Assembly (NCBI RefSeq): GCF_004123295.1
Contig: NZ_SDMK01000001.1
Location: 434,001-498,000 of the forward strand
Length of the DNA: 64,000 nucleotides
Source of the DNA: Silvibacterium dinghuense
Lineage (GTDB): Bacteria; Acidobacteriota; Terriglobia; Terriglobales; Acidobacteriaceae
Direction of reading: 5' to 3'
The translations under genes were made by a program, and so were the position numbers. Position 1 is the first letter of the stretch; each line of letters starts with the position of its first letter. Shown here in pieces: positions 18,005 to 27,462 of the stretch. The notes under the pieces were generated by a model, which saw only the letters and a list, made by a program, of their open reading frames with translations, searched no databases and was not told where the DNA came from.

Positions 18005-18728
18005 ATGCCTCCCGCCGGTAGCGATCCTGGCCGGTGGGCTGGGAACCCGGATGCGTCCCACCACGGAGTGGGTGCCGAAGGTGCTTCTGCCCGTAGCCGG
18101 CGAACCATTCCTGGGGCACCAGTTGCATCTGCTCGCGCAGCGCGGCGTGAGCGATGTCGTGCTGTGCTGTGGGTATCTCGCCGAGCAGATTGCACGCTAT
18201 GCCGGGGACGGTAGCGACTTCGGTCTGCACCTACATTATTCCCGCGACGGCGCATCGCCGCTGGGCACTGGAGGCGCGCTGCGCCATGCCCTGCCGATGC
18301 TAGGCGAAGAGTTTTTTGTTCTTTACGGTGACAGCTATCTGGAAGTCGATCTGGCCGAGGTCTATTGCGCCTTCGTGCAAAGCGGACTGCCTGCGCTGAT
18401 GACCACGCTTCTCAATCGGAGCCGCTGGGGCGCGAACAATGTCCGGATGCGCGGCGGCCTGGTCACGCAGTACGGTTGCGATTCTTCTCCGGGGATGGAG
18501 TACATCGACTATGGGCTGAGCCTGTTTCGCGCCGAGGTCTTCGCAAGCTGGCCGGATGACGCTGCATTTCCTCTTACCGAGGTGCAAAGCATGCTGGCCG
18601 CGGGGAAACGCATGGCGGCGTTCGAGGTTTCACAGCGTTTCTACGAGATTGGCTCGCCGAGCGGACTGGCCGAGACAGAAGCCTACCTCCGCTCACAGCC
18701 GCGCAGGCTCCGGGAGACAACGCCGTGA
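17982..18728 (+). CDS. Sugar-1-phosphate nucleotidyltransferase, HddC-like
   Basis: A 248-residue nucleotidyltransferase. The nucleotide-binding signature LAGGLGTRMRP is at residues 17-27, KVLLPVAGEPFL carries the second conserved Lys, and LYGDSYLEVD provides the metal-binding Asp. It resembles D-glycero-alpha-D-manno-heptose-1-phosphate guanylyltransferase (HddC) and lies directly before an HddA-like kinase, as in known GDP-heptose clusters. The assignment rests on that pairing; mannose- or glucose-1-phosphate transferases share the same fold. The start overlaps the epimerase end by 23 bases, and the stop overlaps the next GTG start by four. Confidence 0.78.
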   Translation: MSMWRLSECLPPVAILAGGLGTRMRPTTEWVPKVLLPVAGEPFLGHQLHLLAQRGVSDVVLCCGYLAEQIARYAGDGSDFGLHLHYSRDGASPLGTGGALRHALPMLGEEFFVLYGDSYLEVDLAEVYCAFVQSGLPALMTTLLNRSRWGANNVRMRGGLVTQYGCDSSPGMEYIDYGLSLFRAEVFASWPDDAAFPLTEVQSMLAAGKRMAAFEVSQRFYEIGSPSGLAETEAYLRSQPRRLRETTP

Positions 18729-19711
18729 TTATGACACGGACACCGTTACGTATTTCGATCGGCGGAGGAGGAACGGATCTTCCGTCTTACTACCGGCGCT
18801 TCGAGGGATTCGTCATTTCCGCAGCGATCAACAAGCATGTCTACCTTACGGCAAATCGAAGCTTCACCCATGGCTATTTGCTGCGTTACTCCATCAATGA
18901 ACATGTCTCACATACCTCTGAGATTCGCCATCCTCTGCTGCGCCATGCCATCGAGATGCAGGAAGTCAGGGACCCGCTGGAGATCGTAAGCATAGCAGAC
19001 GTGCCGGCAGGAACGGGGCTGGGCTCCTCAGGCGCATTCGTCGTCGGCCTCGTGCACCTACTGCATGCCCATAAGTGCGAGCCGGTCACTCCGGAGCAAT
19101 TGGCTCGCGAGGCCATCGAGATCGAGATGGAGCGCCTGGGCGAACCAGTAGGCAAGCAGGACCAGTACATTGCCGCGTATGGCGGCCTGCTCTGCCAGCA
19201 CTATCACCAGGACGACACGGTCACACTCGAGCCCCTGTCCATGCGTGCAGATACGCTACGCGATTTTTGCGATTCCCTAATGCTGTTCTTTGCCGGAGAG
19301 ACGCGGCAGGCTTCGGTCATCCTGGAAGAGCAGCGTAAGCGAACTGAAGAAGACGATCCGGCGATGCTCGAGGGGCTGCACTTCGCACGGCAACTCGGAT
19401 TGGAGATTCGCCACATACTCGAAGCCGGAGATGTGGCTGCGTTTGGCCCACTGATGCACCAGCACTGGGAGCGGAAACGAAACCGGAGCCGGGGCATGAG
19501 CAACGCGCGGATCGATGGCCTCTATGAGATGGCTCGCCGCAGCGGCGGTGCGCTAGGCGGCAAGCTGGTGGGTGCCGGCGGCTGTGGCTTCCTGCTCTTC
19601 CAGACCTTCGACCGGCGGCGTCTCCGCAACTGCATGCGAGAAGCGGGAGTCGAGGAAATGGACTTCCAGTTCGATTTCGACGGATCCGTCGTGCACACGA
19701 GAAGCGTATGA
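18725..19711 (+). CDS. GHMP kinase, D-glycero-D-manno-heptose-7-phosphate kinase (HddA)-like
   Basis: A 328-residue GHMP kinase. TPLRISIGGGGTDLPSY (6-22) is the N-terminal signature shared by HddA and FKP-type sugar kinases, PAGTGLGSSGA (94-104) is the ATP-binding motif 2, and KLVGAGGCGFLL near residue 285 is motif 3. HddA phosphorylates D-glycero-D-manno-heptose-7-phosphate at C1, after which GmhB and HddC act; both partners are in this cluster. The start is GTG at 18725 in a GTGA overlap with the preceding gene, with an ATG two codons later. It overlaps the Wzc-like gene by four bases. Confidence 0.85.
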   Translation: MIMTRTPLRISIGGGGTDLPSYYRRFEGFVISAAINKHVYLTANRSFTHGYLLRYSINEHVSHTSEIRHPLLRHAIEMQEVRDPLEIVSIADVPAGTGLGSSGAFVVGLVHLLHAHKCEPVTPEQLAREAIEIEMERLGEPVGKQDQYIAAYGGLLCQHYHQDDTVTLEPLSMRADTLRDFCDSLMLFFAGETRQASVILEEQRKRTEEDDPAMLEGLHFARQLGLEIRHILEAGDVAAFGPLMHQHWERKRNRSRGMSNARIDGLYEMARRSGGALGGKLVGAGGCGFLLFQTFDRRRLRNCMREAGVEEMDFQFDFDGSVVHTRSV

Positions 19712-22035
19712 ATGAGAAAGCATTGCTGGCGGGCCGCCCGCTGGAGTGGACAGACTTGCTCACCCGGCCGCGGAGAGAGTGGACAATGCTGGACCTGTGG
19801 CAGGTCATGCGCAGGCGCAGGCGATGGGTCCTGTGGCCGACAGGCGCCGCCCTTCTGCTGGCAACACTCTATTGGCTGCTGGCGACGCCACGCTTCCAGG
19901 CGAACGGAGAAATCGAAGTCCAGAGAGAATCCGCCGCTGCTTTTGGCCTCGATAATTCGGTAAACGGCGAGCCTTCCCAGGCAGAGGGAGATTCACTGGA
20001 CTACAGCATGACGCTCGAGACGGAATCGAAAATCCTCGAGTCACCCACGCTGGCACTCAGGGTCATGCACGATCTCGAGCTGGAGACGACGCATGACTAC
20101 TTCCCGCAGCGGACGACAGGATGGCATCTGCCTGCATGGTTGTTCTTCTGGCGACAGCCTCTGGAGCCGCTGAACATCCGCCTGGAAGATGCTCCGAACC
20201 GGCGCTATGTCGCGTTGAAGATCTTCGAACATCACCTCAAGGTGAAGGCGGAACCGGGTACACGCCTGATCGATGTGAGCTATGCAGACCCCAACCCGTA
20301 TCTGGCGACTGCAGTGGTCAACCGCTTGTTATCCGCGCTGACGGAGTACACCTATCAAGCACGTTTTCAGGCCACCGCGCAGGCCTCCGACTGGCTCGCC
20401 GGCCAACTCAAGGGTCTGCGCGCCCAGACACAGGCACTTGAAGACCGTGCCAGTCGCCTGCAGCGGGATACGGGAATTTATGGGGATGATGCAGGGCACA
20501 ACATCGTATTGGATCGGCTCACGACCCTGAACCAACGGCTCGCCGCAGCAGAGACAAACCGCATTCTGATGCAAGCCATCGCGCAGGCTGCGGAGAGCGG
20601 AGATCCCGAGCTTCTACCCGCGCTGAGCGGAGGAGGCGGCAGTGGCATGCCCGGGTATGGACCGCAGCTGGCAGTGATCCAGGAACTGCGCATGCGTGAG
20701 GCCGCACTCGAAGCAGAGATCGCAGAAAACGATGCGCGGTATGGTCCCGCCCATCCGCATACCGCTGAGTTGCAGGCAGAGCTTACCGGCGTGCAGCGAT
20801 CGATCCGGGCAGAAGCAGAGCGCATGGGACATCGCGCACGGGTCGATCTCGATATCGCGCAGAACACCGAGAATGCCGCCCGCGACGCCTTCGAAAAACA
20901 GCGCTCCACCGCCGATGCGATGAGCAATCGCACCGTCGCCTATCAACTGGCGCGGCAGGAAGCCGACAGCAGCCGCAATGTCTATGAAGGCCTGCTCGCG
21001 AAGCTCAAACAGGCTGGGGTGCTCGAAGGCCTGCGCTCGACCAACCTCACCGTAGTAGCGCCGGCACAGGTTCCTCCGACACATCGGCCCAGCAGCCCGC
21101 GCATGCTGCTTGTCTACGCATGCGCCCTCATCGGCGGACTGTTCCTGGGCTGCACCGGAGGCTGGACAGCCGAACGCTTCGATCACTCGGTACGCTCCCT
21201 TGAGCAGCTCGAAGAGGAAGTCGGCTCTCCTCTGCTCGGCATCCTGCCAGAATTCTCTCGGCGTTTGAAGACGCGCCGTCGAGCCTCCTGGAGAGAAATC
21301 CTGATGCGCAGAGAATCGGTCTCGACTTCGCCCTTGTTCATGAGCAGAACAGGCATCGCAGACCAGGCGCGACAGGAGATCTTTGTCGAAGCACTATGCT
21401 CTCTACGAACATCCCTGCTGCGGCTGCGCGATGGAGACAGCTCGCAGGTGGTATTAATCACCAGCGCAGTAGCCGGCGAAGGCAAGAGTACGATTGCCGC
21501 CAATCTGGCCGGAGTGCTGGCGCAATCCGGCGAGCGAGTGTTGCTCGTCGATGCCGATCTGCGACGGCCGGGCATTTACCACGAGCTCGGCATGCCCGCC
21601 GGCCTTGGATTGAGACATGCACTGCGCAGCAAGAGCGAGCCCGCCATCCAGAAATTCCCCGGTCTTCCCAGCCTCTCCGTACTGTGCGGAAGCACGGCTG
21701 CAAGTATGCCGGCAGAACTGCTGGCGTCGGCAAAGATGCAGGAACTGCTCCGCGAATGGCGCCGGAATTACGACGTTGTGCTACTTGACAGCCCTCCGAT
21801 TCTGCCGGCAACCGATCCGGCGCTGCTGGCGCAGGCGAGCGATGTCACCATCCTCGTGGCACGGCACGGCGTTACCACCTGCCAGGCCGTGCATCGCTCC
21901 ATGGCCCTGCTCCGCGAGCAGATTCCGGAGACCGGCACATTGCGCGTGGTGCTGAACGGAATCTCCAAAGACAGCCAGGACTTTCACGATTACTACGGTG
22001 ACAACAAGACCTATTCGAGACGGAAAACGGCATAA
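19708..22035 (+). CDS. Polysaccharide co-polymerase / tyrosine autokinase (Wzc-like)
   Basis: A 775-residue inner-membrane protein. TM1 (about 40-58) and TM2 (about 466-485) flank a Wzz-type periplasmic domain with a long coiled coil (about 225-440); the proline motif before TM2 (PPTHRPSSP) is typical. The cytoplasmic BY-kinase part has Walker A AGEGKSTIA (589-597), Walker A' VLLVDADLRRP (611-621) and Walker B VVLLDSPP. The C terminus holds only three tyrosines (DYYGDNKTY), a short cluster compared with E. coli Wzc. It sets chain length and works with the Wza-like protein encoded next. Confidence 0.92.
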   Translation: MNEKALLAGRPLEWTDLLTRPRREWTMLDLWQVMRRRRRWVLWPTGAALLLATLYWLLATPRFQANGEIEVQRESAAAFGLDNSVNGEPSQAEGDSLDYSMTLETESKILESPTLALRVMHDLELETTHDYFPQRTTGWHLPAWLFFWRQPLEPLNIRLEDAPNRRYVALKIFEHHLKVKAEPGTRLIDVSYADPNPYLATAVVNRLLSALTEYTYQARFQATAQASDWLAGQLKGLRAQTQALEDRASRLQRDTGIYGDDAGHNIVLDRLTTLNQRLAAAETNRILMQAIAQAAESGDPELLPALSGGGGSGMPGYGPQLAVIQELRMREAALEAEIAENDARYGPAHPHTAELQAELTGVQRSIRAEAERMGHRARVDLDIAQNTENAARDAFEKQRSTADAMSNRTVAYQLARQEADSSRNVYEGLLAKLKQAGVLEGLRSTNLTVVAPAQVPPTHRPSSPRMLLVYACALIGGLFLGCTGGWTAERFDHSVRSLEQLEEEVGSPLLGILPEFSRRLKTRRRASWREILMRRESVSTSPLFMSRTGIADQARQEIFVEALCSLRTSLLRLRDGDSSQVVLITSAVAGEGKSTIAANLAGVLAQSGERVLLVDADLRRPGIYHELGMPAGLGLRHALRSKSEPAIQKFPGLPSLSVLCGSTAASMPAELLASAKMQELLREWRRNYDVVLLDSPPILPATDPALLAQASDVTILVARHGVTTCQAVHRSMALLREQIPETGTLRVVLNGISKDSQDFHDYYGDNKTYSRRKTA

Positions 22036-22053
22036 GCAGAGATGGAGAACAAC

Positions 22054-22986
22054 ATGAGAACAGTACTGGCCATACTGCTGGCAGCGTGCCTGTCTCTGGC
22101 GGAGAATGTTGCTACAGCTCAGAATGCTCCCGCGCAGGCCGCATCGGATATTCCGCATTCCTCCGCCTCACAGGAGAGCCTGAGAATTGGTCCAGGCGAT
22201 CTGCTGGCCATCACGGTATTGCGCGAACCGGAGATGGATCGGAAAGTGCGCGTGCGCGACTCAGGCGAGATCGACGTACCGCTCGCTGGACAAATCCAGG
22301 TGATGGGTCTCAGCCCGGACGAAGCCGGCACAGCGATTGCGCAGCGGCTTGAGGAAGCAGGCTATCTCCGTCACCCTGAAGTCTCGGTGCTGGTTCAGGA
22401 ATATGCGACGCAGCAGGTGGCTGTGCTCGGTCAGGTCGCACACCCAGGAACCTATCTCCTCGAATCGCCGCGCACGCTCCTCGATGTGCTGGCAATGGCC
22501 GGCGGACTGACCGACTCCGCAGACCGGCATCTGATGATCGAGCATAGCGATGGGCGGACGCCGGCGCAGGTGTTTCTTTCCAACCAGGCAGCCGATGCGC
22601 TGGAGGCAAATGTGCAGATCCGTGCCGGTGACCGCATCATCGTACCCAAAGCCGGACTGATCTACGTCCTCGGAGACGTTGGCCGCCCGGGCGGATACCT
22701 GATGCAGAATGAATCGCGGATGACACTGCTCCAGGCCGTAGCTCTGGCCGGCGGTGCAAACCATACCGCGTCGGAAGAGCACGTGCGCCTGGTGCGCAAT
22801 CATGACGGCGACATCGACGAGCAGGAGCTTCCACTCAAAGAGATCGAACGGGGACAGGTCCCCGATCTTCTGCTGCAGGCAAACGATGTCATCTACGTGC
22901 CATTTCACCTGGGCAAGCACATCCTGATGGGGGCAACGGCAATCGTGGCGGCAGCCAGTTCGGCCGCGGTCTATGCCGGTCATTAG
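22054..22986 (+). CDS. Polysaccharide export protein (Wza-like, SLBB domains)
   Basis: A 310-residue secreted protein. The signal peptide is MRTVLAILLAACLSLAENVATAQ. A Poly_export domain (about 40-115, beginning LRIGPGDLLAITV) is followed by two SLBB domains (about 120-175 and 205-265), each with the VAVLGQVAHPGTY / IYVLGDVGRPGGY repeat. A hydrophobic C-terminal helix (GATAIVAAASSAAVYA) follows. It should form the periplasm and outer-membrane channel. No lipobox Cys is evident, unlike E. coli Wza. The ATG at 22054 is preferred over 22042 because GGAGAAC sits six bases before it. Confidence 0.9.
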   Translation: MRTVLAILLAACLSLAENVATAQNAPAQAASDIPHSSASQESLRIGPGDLLAITVLREPEMDRKVRVRDSGEIDVPLAGQIQVMGLSPDEAGTAIAQRLEEAGYLRHPEVSVLVQEYATQQVAVLGQVAHPGTYLLESPRTLLDVLAMAGGLTDSADRHLMIEHSDGRTPAQVFLSNQAADALEANVQIRAGDRIIVPKAGLIYVLGDVGRPGGYLMQNESRMTLLQAVALAGGANHTASEEHVRLVRNHDGDIDEQELPLKEIERGQVPDLLLQANDVIYVPFHLGKHILMGATAIVAAASSAAVYAGH

Positions 22987-24313
22987 GCCCAACGCTGCAG
23001 ATACCTCTCCTGGGGTCGAGGGGATTTTGTGTGCCACGCTGCTGGCTTTTTTTGCCGTACAGGGAGCTATACCCTTCATTGCGCCCAACCAGGCGCTGGA
23101 AACAACCGGTCAGGCCGCTTCAGGACTCATGTTCTGGGGCGGAATTCTGAGCCAGACAGCGGTATATGGAAGCATCGCCGCGCTGCTCCTCCTCGACCTG
23201 CCGCGCATCCTGCGCTGGCTCCGCGCGATGCGCTGGACACTCGGCCTTGCGCTGCTGGCCATTGCTTCTTCCGTGTGGTCCCAGTTTCCCTCCTATACTT
23301 TGCGCCGTTCTATCCCCTTTGCCATGGCCGGGCTGTTCGGATTGTGGTTTGCGCTTCGCTATCCGGTGAAGCGGCAACTCTCGATCCTGCGCATGAGCAT
23401 GCTCGGACTGGCTTTGGCCACGATCATCATGGTCATCCTGTTTCCCGGACTGGCACTGGATCGCTCTACCGGTCATGTCACCGATTGGCAAGGCATTTTC
23501 ACGTCGAAGAATGCCTGCGGACGCATCATGGTTCTGGCCACAGCCATTGTCCTCGGCGAAAACCGTGGAGTTCTGCGAAGCCTGCCTCCGATGCTGCTCT
23601 TTCTTTTTGTAATCGCCATGAGCGGCTCACGCGGAGCGTGGGTCATCGAAGGCGGCGTACTGACCGTGTACGGTGGAATCTGCCTGATGCTGGCGAGCAC
23701 CCGTCGCAGCCGGATTGTGCTCGGCATGGCACTCGCATGCTTCACGATCACAGCAGCCGCCGTGCTCATGACCCATCTGAAAGCAGCGATGGCCCTCCTC
23801 GGACGAGACACCACCCTGAGCGGAAGAACCCAAATCTGGGCACAAGTATGGCCATTCGTCATCACACATCCGTTACTCGGATGGGGTTACGCAGGTTTCT
23901 GGAAGGGGCTGGAGGGCGAAGCCTTTCGAGTCGTAGCTGCTGTGCGCTTTATCGTCTATCATGCCCATAATGGTTTTCTGGAGATCGGGCTGGAACTGGG
24001 AGCCGTTGGACTAGCAATCTTTCTCTGCAGCTATGCACGCGCCTGGCGGATACTATGGCTGAGGATGAGAGAGGCAAGGGACAGGCACCTCATCTGGTTT
24101 CTACTTCTGCTCCTGTTAATTGGCCTCTATGATCTGGATGAGAACACGCTTCTCATTTACAACGGGTTATTCTGGGTCGTTTACGTTTCAGTCTTGTGTA
24201 ATCTGGAGTTCCTGCGACACGAAGATCGATTGGCTGCCGAACTTTCCCTCCAGCACGCAGTCACATCAAGAATGGCGCACGGCGCGCTGCAAGAGAGCCG
24301 CAACTGGGATTGA
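22973..24313 (+). CDS. O-antigen ligase / polymerase family membrane protein
   Basis: A 446-residue polytopic membrane protein with about ten to twelve helices. The Wzy_C/WaaL signature is present in the second half: a large periplasmic loop with GRTQIWAQVWPFV and HPLLGWGYAGF, then VYHAHNGFLEIGLELG, the HxxHN motif of O-antigen ligases and ExoQ-type polymerases. In a cluster with Wza and Wzc but no lipid A core genes it is more likely the repeat-unit polymerase than a WaaL ligase. It overlaps the Wza-like gene by 14 bases. Confidence 0.87.
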   Translation: MPVIRPNAADTSPGVEGILCATLLAFFAVQGAIPFIAPNQALETTGQAASGLMFWGGILSQTAVYGSIAALLLLDLPRILRWLRAMRWTLGLALLAIASSVWSQFPSYTLRRSIPFAMAGLFGLWFALRYPVKRQLSILRMSMLGLALATIIMVILFPGLALDRSTGHVTDWQGIFTSKNACGRIMVLATAIVLGENRGVLRSLPPMLLFLFVIAMSGSRGAWVIEGGVLTVYGGICLMLASTRRSRIVLGMALACFTITAAAVLMTHLKAAMALLGRDTTLSGRTQIWAQVWPFVITHPLLGWGYAGFWKGLEGEAFRVVAAVRFIVYHAHNGFLEIGLELGAVGLAIFLCSYARAWRILWLRMREARDRHLIWFLLLLLLIGLYDLDENTLLIYNGLFWVVYVSVLCNLEFLRHEDRLAAELSLQHAVTSRMAHGALQESRNWD

Positions 24314-25458
24314 ATTTGAAACGCGTTCTCATCTACAGAGCAGACCTGCTTCCGCCGTCCGAGACCTTTATTACGGGCCAAACCGCTTCTTTGCAGCGAT
24401 ACACACCCTGGTTTGCTGGCCTGCGCCGTTATACCAAGGGACTTACCCTGGACGCTTCGAGGGTACTTTCAGTTACCAAAGGTAATAACTTTCAGGACAA
24501 GCTTATTCGGCGCGCCTATCTGCTCAGCCGCATCTCTCCCAGCTTTCATCGAAAGGTGCAGCAGATCCGGCCCTCACTCATCCATGCTCACTTTGCACCG
24601 GATGGGAGCCTTGCGCTCAAGGTGCAAAAGCTGCTGGATGTACCGCTGATCGTGACATTGCACGGTTTCGATGTCACCAAAGGCGATGAAGCCTTTCGCG
24701 ACTCTCTCTTCGGACGCATGTACCTGAGCCGGCGAGCGGATCTCTGGCAGCAGGCATCCTTATTTGTCTGCGTCTCCGAACATATCCGGCAGATGGCCCT
24801 CGAGCGGGGCTTCCCGGAAGACAAGCTGCTCGTGCATCGGATCGGCATCGACCTGACCCGCTTCCTTCCGGCTGAAAAGCAGGAGCCCATTGTGCTCTTC
24901 GTCGGCCGCATGGTTGAGAAAAAAGGCGCGATTCATCTGGTTCGGGCGATGCAGAGTGTACAGGCGCACCTGCCCCATGCGCGACTCGTGCTGCTTGGCG
25001 ATGGTCCCCTGAAACCGGAACTGGAAGAAGAGGCGCGAAAGCTAGGCGTGAAAGCCGAATTCCTTGGCATGCAGCCGCACAATGAGGTCATCAGCTGGAT
25101 GCGCCGGGCTCAGGTACTCGCGGCGCCAAGTATCGTGGCGCGCAGCGGCGACTCGGAAGGACTGCCCACCGTGATGTGCGAGGCTCAAGCCATGGGATTG
25201 CCCGTAGTTTCTTTCCGGGGACCAGGAGTGGATGAAGCAGTCGTGCACGGAGAAACCGCTCTGCTGGCCGCGCCTGGCGATGATCGTGAACTTGGCGAGG
25301 CCATCACCCGGCTGCTCAGCGATCCGCAACTGCTCACACAATTCGGCGAAGCAGGCCAGCGGAGAGCCGCGGAATTCTTCGATATCCGGCATCAGACTGC
25401 CCTGCTCGAAGACATCTACGATCGTGTTGTGGATGCGGCTACGCGGCGGATCGCCTGA
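24310..25458 (+). CDS. Family 4 glycosyltransferase
   Basis: A 382-residue GT-B enzyme. The N-terminal acceptor domain has HAHFAPDGSLAL and TLHGFDV; the C-terminal nucleotide-binding domain has VLFVGRMVEKKG, LLGDGPLKPELEE and the EX7E-type segment EGLPTVMCEAQAMGLPVV. GT4 enzymes are retaining and often add mannose, glucose or galactose. The start is TTG at 24310 within an overlap with the previous stop; a second in-frame TTG lies at 24316. Last gene of the seven-gene export unit; it ends six bases from the convergent hemW gene with no clear terminator. Confidence 0.88.
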   Translation: MNLKRVLIYRADLLPPSETFITGQTASLQRYTPWFAGLRRYTKGLTLDASRVLSVTKGNNFQDKLIRRAYLLSRISPSFHRKVQQIRPSLIHAHFAPDGSLALKVQKLLDVPLIVTLHGFDVTKGDEAFRDSLFGRMYLSRRADLWQQASLFVCVSEHIRQMALERGFPEDKLLVHRIGIDLTRFLPAEKQEPIVLFVGRMVEKKGAIHLVRAMQSVQAHLPHARLVLLGDGPLKPELEEEARKLGVKAEFLGMQPHNEVISWMRRAQVLAAPSIVARSGDSEGLPTVMCEAQAMGLPVVSFRGPGVDEAVVHGETALLAAPGDDRELGEAITRLLSDPQLLTQFGEAGQRRAAEFFDIRHQTALLEDIYDRVVDAATRRIA

Positions 25459-25464
25459 CGGGCT

Positions 25465-26646
25465 TCAAGCTTCTGTTTCAGACATCAGGAAACGCTCGAA
25501 GACATCATTGGAAAGCAGGCGGCCTTTGGCTGTAAGGCAGATTCGATCCTGCTGTTGCGCCAGGAGAGACTCCTCCTTCAACTCGGCGATCGTCTGCTGA
25601 AAAGGCTCAATGGCCTCTGTGCCGAACTCCGCTTCCAACTCAGTCAAAGAAACGCCACGGTTCAGACGAAGACCAAGGAACCATGCTTCTTCCAGCTCTT
25701 CCTCACCTTTAAGCGCCTGCGCATCATGCCACCCAGGAGCCTCGAGGAAGCGCGGCAGTTCGCTGCTCGTGGCAAAGCGAAACACCCTGCCCTGCGCATC
25801 GCGCAGCATCGAATGCGCATCCAGCCCCAGGCCCAGATAAGGCCGTCGCTCCCAGTATTTGAGATTATGCGCAGACTCGTAACCGGGGCGCGCGAAGTTG
25901 GATATCTCGTACTGCAAGAGACCTGCAGCTTCAAGCATGGCCGCGCCTTCGAGATACATCGTAGTGATGGCTTCATCGGAAGGCACCTGCGGCGCATAGT
26001 AGCGCAGGCCGCCGTTCTCGATCTCCCGGCCAAGGCGGGAGTCGTCATCGATCTCGAGCATGTAGAGGCTGGCATGATTGACACCGCTGGCGATCAGCAC
26101 TTCTACCGATTCTCGCCAGGAAGCCTCTGTCTGCCCGGGAAGACCGGCAATCAGGTCGAGACTGATGCGGGCGATGCCGGAACAGTGGACGCGGGCGACA
26201 TCTTCGAGAGCAATGGCGCGTGTGTGCAGACGGCCAGTGTGCTTGGCCTCTTCATCGATGAAGGACTGTACGCCGAAGCTGAGGCGATTGACACCATTTG
26301 CGGCCATGGCCGTGAGGGTCGCGTCTTCCAACTGGCCGGGAGCGCACTCGACGGTAATTTCGGCGCCAGGAAGGACCTCGAAGTGACGGCGCAAAAGCAG
26401 AAAGAGGCGATCGACCTGCGAAGCGGAGAGCAGCGAGGGAGTGCCTCCACCAAGGTAGATGGAATCGGCCTTTGCGGGCAGCGCGGCGCGCCATGGCGCA
26501 GAGTCCCGTGCAGCGCCAAGATCGGCCTCGAGGCGGTCGAGATAGCGATCCATCTGCGCGAGCGGAAAAACGCCTGAGGCGAAGTTGCAGTAGGTGCACT
26601 TGGACCGGCAAAAGGGGATCGAGATGTAGAGTCCGACGGGGTCCAT
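25465..26646 (-). CDS. hemW: Radical SAM heme chaperone HemW
   Basis: A 393-residue radical SAM protein. The cluster-binding motif is C13xxxC17xxC20 followed by NF, the HemW form (CxxxCxxCxF) rather than the CxxxCxxCxC of coproporphyrinogen dehydrogenase HemN. YLGGGTPSLL, SFGVQSF and SLDLIAGLPGQT are conserved in order, and a winged-helix HemN C-terminal domain follows (about 290-385). HemW delivers heme to respiratory enzymes. The start codon at 26646 is only 34 bases from the divergent SGNH hydrolase start. Confidence 0.92.
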   Translation of the reverse strand: MDPVGLYISIPFCRSKCTYCNFASGVFPLAQMDRYLDRLEADLGAARDSAPWRAALPAKADSIYLGGGTPSLLSASQVDRLFLLLRRHFEVLPGAEITVECAPGQLEDATLTAMAANGVNRLSFGVQSFIDEEAKHTGRLHTRAIALEDVARVHCSGIARISLDLIAGLPGQTEASWRESVEVLIASGVNHASLYMLEIDDDSRLGREIENGGLRYYAPQVPSDEAITTMYLEGAAMLEAAGLLQYEISNFARPGYESAHNLKYWERRPYLGLGLDAHSMLRDAQGRVFRFATSSELPRFLEAPGWHDAQALKGEEELEEAWFLGLRLNRGVSLTELEAEFGTEAIEPFQQTIAELKEESLLAQQQDRICLTAKGRLLSNDVFERFLMSETEA

Positions 26647-26680
26647 GCCAGTTCTTATTCTCCCACGCTACACTTTCCGC

Positions 26681-27391
26681 ATGCGTATGTTCGCGACTGT
26701 TCTCATGCTCAGCGGATGCCTGCCTCTTGCGGCGCAGGAAGCCATGCCGGTCTTTCACCCGCACGATGTCGTTCTGTTTCAAGGGGATTCGATTACCGAT
26801 GGTGGAAGGTGGATCGGCAGCCAGGATCTGAATCACACCATGGGCCAGAGTTATGCCTACCTGATCGCGGCAGAGATGGGGGAGCAGTTCCCCGAGCGCG
26901 ACCTCCAGTTCCTCAATCGGGGAATCAGCGGGAACCGGGCGATCGACCTTGAAAAGCGCTGGCAGACGGACACGCTGGCACTCAAACCGAATCTGCTGAG
27001 CATTCTAGTCGGCATCAACGATTTCATCGTGCCGGGAGAGACTCTCGAGCAGTATGAGACGACATACGATCACCTCATCAGCGAAACGTTGTCTGCGCTG
27101 CCGGGGATAAAGATCGTGCTCGGCGAGCCTTTCCTCATGCCGGTCGGCAAACACCATGACAACTATGCCGCAGAGCTCGCGGAGGTGAAGAAGCGCCAGG
27201 ACGTGGTTGCGAAGCTCGCCGCGAAGTACCACCTTCCGGAAGTCATGTACCAGGATGCGCTGAATAAGGCGCTCAAGCGGGCTCCTGCCGACTATTGGAG
27301 CTGGGACGGCGTGCACGAAACCTACGCCGGGCATGAGCTGATGGCCAGGACCTGGCTCGAAACCGTCAACGCCTTCTGGCCCAGGGGATAA
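26681..27391 (+). CDS. Secreted SGNH/GDSL hydrolase
   Basis: A 236-residue esterase-like protein. A signal peptide (MRMFATVLMLSGCLPLAAQ) precedes the four SGNH blocks: nucleophile S37 in FQGDSITDGG, Gly in RGISGNRA, Asn in LVGINDF and the Asp/His pair in WDGVHETYAGH near the C terminus. This layout matches rhamnogalacturonan acetylesterase- and TesA-like lipases/acetylesterases; the substrate is unknown but de-acetylation of a polysaccharide is plausible. The ATG at 26681 opens the signal peptide; an ATG at 26645 overlaps the hemW start codon and is less likely. Confidence 0.85.
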   Translation: MRMFATVLMLSGCLPLAAQEAMPVFHPHDVVLFQGDSITDGGRWIGSQDLNHTMGQSYAYLIAAEMGEQFPERDLQFLNRGISGNRAIDLEKRWQTDTLALKPNLLSILVGINDFIVPGETLEQYETTYDHLISETLSALPGIKIVLGEPFLMPVGKHHDNYAAELAEVKKRQDVVAKLAAKYHLPEVMYQDALNKALKRAPADYWSWDGVHETYAGHELMARTWLETVNAFWPRG

Positions 27392-27462
27392 CGGGCGATC
27401 TTCCGGAATCAAACGCCCAGGCTGGCACATCTCAATCATGGCAGAGTAGTTTTGGCGGGTGC

